A DNA stretch of 64,000 nucleotides from Actinomycetota bacterium (GTDB lineage: Bacteria; Actinomycetota; Acidimicrobiia; Acidimicrobiales; Ilumatobacteraceae), in contig WLJO01000003.1 in the NCBI GenBank assembly GCA_009701715.1, positions 43,739-107,738 on the forward strand, in the 5' to 3' direction. Below, one piece after another: positions 60,234-64,000 of the stretch. The position numbers and the translations under genes were made by a program. Every line of letters starts with the position of its first letter. The first letter of the stretch is position 1. Below the pieces are notes generated by a model. It worked only from the letters and a program-made list of their open reading frames with translations. It was not told the DNA's origin and did no database searches.

Positions 60234-61223
60234 ATGAAGATCTCGTGTGCATTTCCCACCACCATGTCGTCCCACGAGGACATCCGCATCGCCGAGGAGA
60301 TCGGCTACCACTGGGCCTGGCTGTACGACACCCCCCAGAACAGCCCGGACGTGTGGGTGAGCCTCGCGCTCGCTGCTGAGCGCACGAAGCGCATCGGCCT
60401 CGGGCCCGGGGTGCTGGTGCCCACCCTGCGTCACCCGATGACCAATGCTGCAGCCACGGCTACCCTCGTCGAACTTGCCCCCGGCCGTGTTGCCGTGTCG
60501 TTCGGAACCGGCTTCACCGGGCGCCGTGCCATGGGCTATCGGGCCATCCCGTGGTCGTTCATGACCGCTTACATCGACGCGTACTGCGGCCTGCTTCGCG
60601 GCGACATTGTGGAGTGGGAAGGTGCTCGCATGCAGATGCTGCAGCCCGACGGTAGCGGTGCCCCCCGGCCCGTCGACGTGCCGATCCTCATCGGAGCGCT
60701 GGGGCCGAAGGGGCGCGCGATCGCCGAGAAGTTCGACGGCGTGTTCGCCGCTACGACGGTAGAGGGCATCGAGCCGGGTGCGTTCGACTGGGTGGCGTTC
60801 CTCTACTGGGGAACGGTGCTCGATCAGGGCGAGTCGCTCGATGGCGAGCGCGTGCGCCTCGCTGGTGGCCCCGGTGGTGCCATTGCGTACCACGCCACGT
60901 ACGAACTGGCTGGAGCCGACGCCGTGCTCACGCTCCCTGGTGGCAAGGAGTGGCTCGCCACGGTCATGAGTGTCCCGGAGAACGAGCGTCACCTCAGCGT
61001 GCACGTCGGCCACTGCATCCACCTGAACAAGGCGGACGAAGCGGCTTGGGCTGTTACCGGCGGATCGCTGCTGCCGACCACCACCCTCACCGGCACCGCG
61101 GCAGAGGTGCGTGCACGCGCCGAACAGCTCGCCGAGCAGGGTGTTACCGAAATGGTGTACCAACCTGCCGGACCGAATCCCCGCCGTGAGCTCGAGACGA
61201 TGTATAACGCGCTCTCGAAGTAG
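60234..61223 (+). CDS. LLM-class F420-dependent oxidoreductase
   Basis: A 329-residue luciferase-fold protein. It shows ISCAFPTTMSSHEDIRIAEEIG, GLGPGVLVPTLRHPMTNAAATATLVELAPGR in two parts, VAVSFGTGFTGRRAMGYR and VPILIGALGPKGRAIAEKFDG, the pattern of F420-dependent LLM enzymes; near the end is VTEMVYQPAGPNPRRELETM. ATG 60234 has TAGGAG upstream. It stands alone, with a short hairpin after the stop and the HNH gene following. Substrate unknown. Confidence 0.88.
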   Translation: MKISCAFPTTMSSHEDIRIAEEIGYHWAWLYDTPQNSPDVWVSLALAAERTKRIGLGPGVLVPTLRHPMTNAAATATLVELAPGRVAVSFGTGFTGRRAMGYRAIPWSFMTAYIDAYCGLLRGDIVEWEGARMQMLQPDGSGAPRPVDVPILIGALGPKGRAIAEKFDGVFAATTVEGIEPGAFDWVAFLYWGTVLDQGESLDGERVRLAGGPGGAIAYHATYELAGADAVLTLPGGKEWLATVMSVPENERHLSVHVGHCIHLNKADEAAWAVTGGSLLPTTTLTGTAAEVRARAEQLAEQGVTEMVYQPAGPNPRRELETMYNALSK

Positions 61224-61259
61224 TTGATGCGCGGCACGTGGCGCGGCTCAAAACCTCAT

Positions 61260-61272
61260 AGCCCGTAGGGCT
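61260..61272 (+). terminator. Short hairpin after the LLM oxidoreductase gene
   Basis: AGCCC-GTA-GGGCT followed by TCTC, 37 bases past the stop codon. Weak terminator candidate. Confidence 0.3.
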
Positions 61273-61303
61273 TCTCACCGGTAACTCTGTGACACCCCTT
61301 CGG

Positions 61304-61309
61304 TACTCT
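61304..61309 (+). promoter_or_regulatory. Putative -10 for leaderless HNH-protein mRNA
   Basis: TACTCT, six bases before the ATG at 61316, with no Shine-Dalgarno sequence. Confidence 0.4.
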
Positions 61310-61315
61310 GCCGTC

Positions 61316-62560
61316 ATGTCAACGTTGCTTGATGCTCTGGCCGTGTTGAGGGCGGCCGTCGATGGGGTGTTGGCGTTGGGCGACGTGTCGGAGGGCGAGG
61401 CCGGTCTGCACGAGTTCGTGGTGGGTGTGCAGCGTGAGCAAGATCGTTTGGTTGCTGGGGTTGCGCCGGCGGTGAGGTCGTGGGAGCGGTCGGGCGTGTG
61501 GGGGTTGGACGGTTCGTTGTCGGCTGCATCGCGTCTCGCCGTGGAGACGCGAACATCAAAGGCGACGGCGCGCCAGGTGCTGCGCAGAGCGCGTTGTCTG
61601 GGGCAGATGCCTGCAACTACGGCGGCGGTTGCGGAGGGGGTGCTGTCGGTGGATCACGTCGATCTGTTTGCCCGAGCGAACCGCCCCCACCGCAGGGAAC
61701 TGTTTGCGCGTGACGAGGCAGTGCTGGTGGCGGCGTGCGGGTCGATGATCTGGGACGACGCCGTGCGTGCGGTCGACTACTGGTGCAGCCGTGCCGACGC
61801 AGATGGTGCCGGTGACGACGCCAAGCAACGCGATGCAGACCGTCGTGCCGGCGCGCAATTGCATGCGTCGTCCACGCTCGACGGCTCCGTGGTGGTCAGC
61901 GGTGTACTCGACCCGGTGGGTGGCGAGGTGTTCCTCAACGAACTCGACCGTCTCGAACACTTGCTGTATCTCTCCGACAAGGCTTCGGTTGCAGAGCGAA
62001 GCAGCCCCCAGCGCCGGGCCGCGGCCCTGATCGAGATGGCAACCCGTTCCGCCACCGCACCGGCCGACGGCCGCCGTCCGAAGCCGTTGTTCGTCGCGCA
62101 CGTCGGCGACGAAACCGTTCGGAACCTGTGCGAGCTCGCTCGTGGCACGGTTGTCGCACCCGGCGATCTTGCGGACTGGCTCGATGACGCGGTGATCGAG
62201 ACCGTCCTGTTCGACGGTCCGTCCACGGTGCTGAGCGTGTCCCAGCAACGGACGTTCACCGGCAAGCTGCGCCGAGCGATCGAGGCCCGCGACCGCCGCT
62301 GTCAACACCCGGCCGGATGCAACATCCCGGCACCCAAGTGCGACATCGACCACATCACCCCGTGGTCGCAAGACGGGCCGACCAGCCAGTTCAACGGACG
62401 TGTCGAGTGCACGAGCCACAACAGGCATCGCAACAAACACGACCACAACGCCAGCCCGCTGCCCGAACAACGCGTCGACCGCCTCGAAACGTTCCGGGCA
62501 CGAATCCGGTGGGCACTCTTGCGGCACCAGGAACAGAACGACCCCGAACCAGCGGGTTGA
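61316..62560 (+). CDS. DUF222 / HNH endonuclease (13E12 repeat family)
   Basis: A 414-residue protein. The DUF222 part covers about 1-300 with LSAASRLAVETRTSKATARQVL, LSVDHVDLFARA and LHASSTLDGSVVVSGVLDPVGGE. The C-terminal HNH nuclease has CQHPAGCNIPAPKCDIDHITPWS and, after a spacer, NGRVECTSHNRHRNKHDH, giving the His, Asn and His of the beta-beta-alpha-metal site plus Cys residues for structural zinc. These proteins occur in many copies in actinobacteria, the mycobacterial 13E12 elements being the best known; whether they are mobile or defensive is unresolved. No flanking repeats were seen. Confidence 0.9.
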   Translation: MSTLLDALAVLRAAVDGVLALGDVSEGEAGLHEFVVGVQREQDRLVAGVAPAVRSWERSGVWGLDGSLSAASRLAVETRTSKATARQVLRRARCLGQMPATTAAVAEGVLSVDHVDLFARANRPHRRELFARDEAVLVAACGSMIWDDAVRAVDYWCSRADADGAGDDAKQRDADRRAGAQLHASSTLDGSVVVSGVLDPVGGEVFLNELDRLEHLLYLSDKASVAERSSPQRRAAALIEMATRSATAPADGRRPKPLFVAHVGDETVRNLCELARGTVVAPGDLADWLDDAVIETVLFDGPSTVLSVSQQRTFTGKLRRAIEARDRRCQHPAGCNIPAPKCDIDHITPWSQDGPTSQFNGRVECTSHNRHRNKHDHNASPLPEQRVDRLETFRARIRWALLRHQEQNDPEPAG

Positions 62561-62564
62561 TTCG

Positions 62565-62996
62565 TTACGCCGACGGTTCGAGCAAAACCATCGGGATCTC
62601 ACGCGTCGTCTTGCCCTGATACTTCGCATAGTTCTTGTACACCGCTACGGCCTTCGGCCACATCTCGGCGCGCTCCTCGGCGGTAGCGATGCGTGCGCGG
62701 TACTGCTGTCGTGGCCTGCCGCCCGTAGAAACCTGCACCTCAGGATTGCTCGTGAGGTTGAGGAACCAGTCGGGATGAGCATCGCCCCCGCCCCGGGACG
62801 CAACAACCACATACGTGTCGGCGATCTGGACCGGCGAGGTGAGCAGACATGAGCGGCTCGCTCCCGACTTGCGGCCAGTGGTGGTGAGTTCGATGACCGG
62901 CATGCCCTCGGCGCGCCAGCCCACCTTTCCGAACGAAAGAATGAGGACGGCGCGGTGAAGGGCATTCATCAACTTGAGAACGCGGTTGCGGTGCAT
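62565..62996 (-). CDS. Deazaflavin (F420)-dependent nitroreductase family protein, Ddn-like
   Basis: A 143-residue split-barrel protein of the DUF385/Ddn family: MNALHRAVLILSFGKVG, the F420-binding LTTTGRKSGASRSCLLT, then VVASRGGGDAHPDWFLNLTSNPEV and the C-terminal KNYAKYQGKTTREIPMVLLEP. Mycobacterial Ddn reduces quinones or nitroimidazoles with F420H2. The start is placed at ATG 62996; a longer frame to 63275 runs over the neighbouring hydrolase. It ends four bases from the HNH stop. Eleven bases separate it from the upstream serine hydrolase, so they may be co-transcribed. Confidence 0.85.
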   Translation of the reverse strand: MHRNRVLKLMNALHRAVLILSFGKVGWRAEGMPVIELTTTGRKSGASRSCLLTSPVQIADTYVVVASRGGGDAHPDWFLNLTSNPEVQVSTGGRPRQQYRARIATAEERAEMWPKAVAVYKNYAKYQGKTTREIPMVLLEPSA

Positions 62997-63007
62997 GGGG
63001 GAGAGTC

Positions 63008-64000
63008 TTACGCAGCCGTGGCCCCAACGTGTGCTGCAAGTGCTTGCAGGAAGTACTCGTGTGCGTCGGAGTGGTTGGTCTCCTCGCCCATGGTGGTGCC
63101 ATAAGTGCGCGTGGCAGAAAGCTTCACGATGGTGACGCGGTCTGCGGGGGAGACGAACACCCACTGGTTGTACACACCGATGGCGCTGAACTGGCCCTTC
63201 CCGCCGGGGCTCAGCCACCACTGATAGCCGTAGCCCTCCGGGAGTTCCATGCCGGCGATGACAGGCCGTCCCCATTGGACGTGAGGCGCGTCCGGCGTCA
63301 CCGAGGCCTGCACCCAGTCGGCCGGGAGGATTTGGTTCCCGTTCCAGCTGCCGCCGAGCCGGTACAGCTCACCGATCTTCGCGAAGTCTCGTGCCGTGAG
63401 ATTTACCCCGCCGAAGGCCATCTCGCGGCTGTGTGCATCGAGCAGCCAGAAGCCGTCGTCCTCCATGCCGAGCGGTTCGTAGAGGTGCTCCTGCATGTAG
63501 TCGGTAATCGAGCGACCCGTGGCGCGCACGAGCAGCGTGCCGAGTGCTTGGGTGTCTGCAGAGTTGTAGCGGCAGAGCGTGCCGGGCGGGTACTCACGGG
63601 CCATGTTCGCCACGAACGAGTCGAGGCTGCCCCTGCTGCCCATCGCCTGGCCAAGCCGGGCAATGTCGGAGCCGGGATCGCTGTAGTCCTCGTTCCAGCG
63701 AGCACCGGAGGACATCTGCAGGATGTCTTTGATGCGCGTACCCTCGTACGCGGAGCCGGGAGCAGTGTCGATGTAGTTGCTGATCGGTTCCTCAATGGAA
63801 CCGATGTGCCCCTGCTCAACCGCGATGCCGACGAGTGCGGAAGTGAAGCTCTTGGCGACGGACCACGAGATCCACTGGACGTTCGGCCCGCCCGTGAGCC
63901 GGTACTGCTCGTGCACCACCTTGCCGTCGTGGAGCACGAGCAGCGCTGCGGTGTCGGTGAGGTCGAGGAAGTGCTCGGTGTCCACCTGCTTGCCGCCAAC
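63008..64000 (-). CDS. Serine hydrolase, beta-lactamase class C fold, 5' end cut by window edge
   Basis: About 330 residues are visible; the N-terminus is beyond the right edge. The class C/esterase motifs are present: SVAKS (Ser nucleophile and Lys), YNSADT (YxN motif) and a strand with GYGYQWWLSPGG near the C-terminus. Such proteins act as esterases, D-aminopeptidases or 6-aminohexanoate-dimer hydrolases, and true beta-lactamase activity is not implied. HDGKVVHEQYRLTGGPNVQW near the visible start is common in 6-aminohexanoate hydrolase-like members. The Ddn-like gene follows after eleven bases. Confidence 0.85.
   Translation of the reverse strand, partial: VGGKQVDTEHFLDLTDTAALLVLHDGKVVHEQYRLTGGPNVQWISWSVAKSFTSALVGIAVEQGHIGSIEEPISNYIDTAPGSAYEGTRIKDILQMSSGARWNEDYSDPGSDIARLGQAMGSRGSLDSFVANMAREYPPGTLCRYNSADTQALGTLLVRATGRSITDYMQEHLYEPLGMEDDGFWLLDAHSREMAFGGVNLTARDFAKIGELYRLGGSWNGNQILPADWVQASVTPDAPHVQWGRPVIAGMELPEGYGYQWWLSPGGKGQFSAIGVYNQWVFVSPADRVTIVKLSATRTYGTTMGEETNHSDAHEYFLQALAAHVGATAA

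Noticed and set aside
63008..64000. Beta-lactamase resistance gene
   Set aside because: Class C fold motifs are shared with esterases and amide hydrolases; nothing visible supports antibiotic hydrolysis.
1..64000. tRNA, rRNA, CRISPR, integrase, att site or replication origin
   Set aside because: No cloverleaf-like sequence, regular spaced repeats, recombinase motif or DnaA-box cluster was seen; gaps between genes are short throughout.

Overview
The window is about 64 kb of high-GC DNA with roughly 49 protein genes packed on both strands. I saw no rRNA, tRNA, CRISPR array, transposase or phage gene. The gene set points to a free-living aerobic actinobacterium, most likely of the class Acidimicrobiia (Ilumatobacter-like). 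The indicators are many F420/LLM-type oxidoreductases, family III CoA-transferases, FadE-type acyl-CoA dehydrogenases, two Baeyer-Villiger-type monooxygenases, a P450, a DUF222/HNH (13E12-type) protein, a Ddn-like deazaflavin reductase and a DsbA protein like the mycothiol-dependent nitroreductases. This placement is inference from gene content; no phylogenetic marker gene is present.

Layout. 1-6.4 kb: a phosphotransferase/DUF6285 pair, a CoA-transferase, a translationally coupled PhnD-like binding protein plus TusA-like/diiron fusion, and an FtsH-like AAA protease. 6.6-12.8 kb: patatin, zinc alcohol dehydrogenase, enoyl-CoA hydratase, a secreted subtilase with four FN3 domains, and a dienelactone hydrolase. 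12.8-21.4 kb: an ABC-exporter-like protein whose ATPase motifs are all broken and which carries a cyclic-nucleotide-binding domain, a Baeyer-Villiger monooxygenase fused to an esterase, an M23-like lipoprotein and an OafA-type acyltransferase. 21.5-32.7 kb: adenosine deaminase, FAH-family hydrolase, DUF4239 membrane protein, CoA-transferase, two LLM oxidoreductases, acyl-CoA synthetase, thioesterase, esterase and a second acyltransferase. 32.7-37.1 kb: a PadR/ABC-ATPase/FtsX operon read leftward from one promoter-operator, plus a small conserved protein. 37.1-47.1 kb: two acyl-CoA dehydrogenases, a CoA-transferase, a VOC protein, a two-domain glycosyltransferase, a LOG protein, an oxygenase/SRPBCC/DsbA cluster and a P450. 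47.2-52.8 kb: a small lipoprotein and a 1647-residue IPT/TIG surface protein. 52.8-64 kb: a single-chain biotin-dependent acyl-CoA carboxylase, AlaA-like aminotransferase, a second monooxygenase, another small lipoprotein, an LLM oxidoreductase, the HNH protein, a Ddn-like protein and a truncated serine hydrolase.

The catabolic genes could together oxidise, activate and beta-oxidise alicyclic or branched lipids: monooxygenases and P450 introduce oxygen, esterases and the FAH/DLH hydrolases open products, synthetase and CoA-transferases activate acids, and FadE, hydratase, thioesterase and carboxylase process the acyl-CoAs. They lie as single genes or short pairs rather than one long operon.

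Many genes have a TANNNT hexamer ending 6-8 bases before the start codon and no Shine-Dalgarno sequence, which suggests widespread leaderless mRNAs. Others have clear Shine-Dalgarno sites. All calls were made by reading the sequence; no database search was run.
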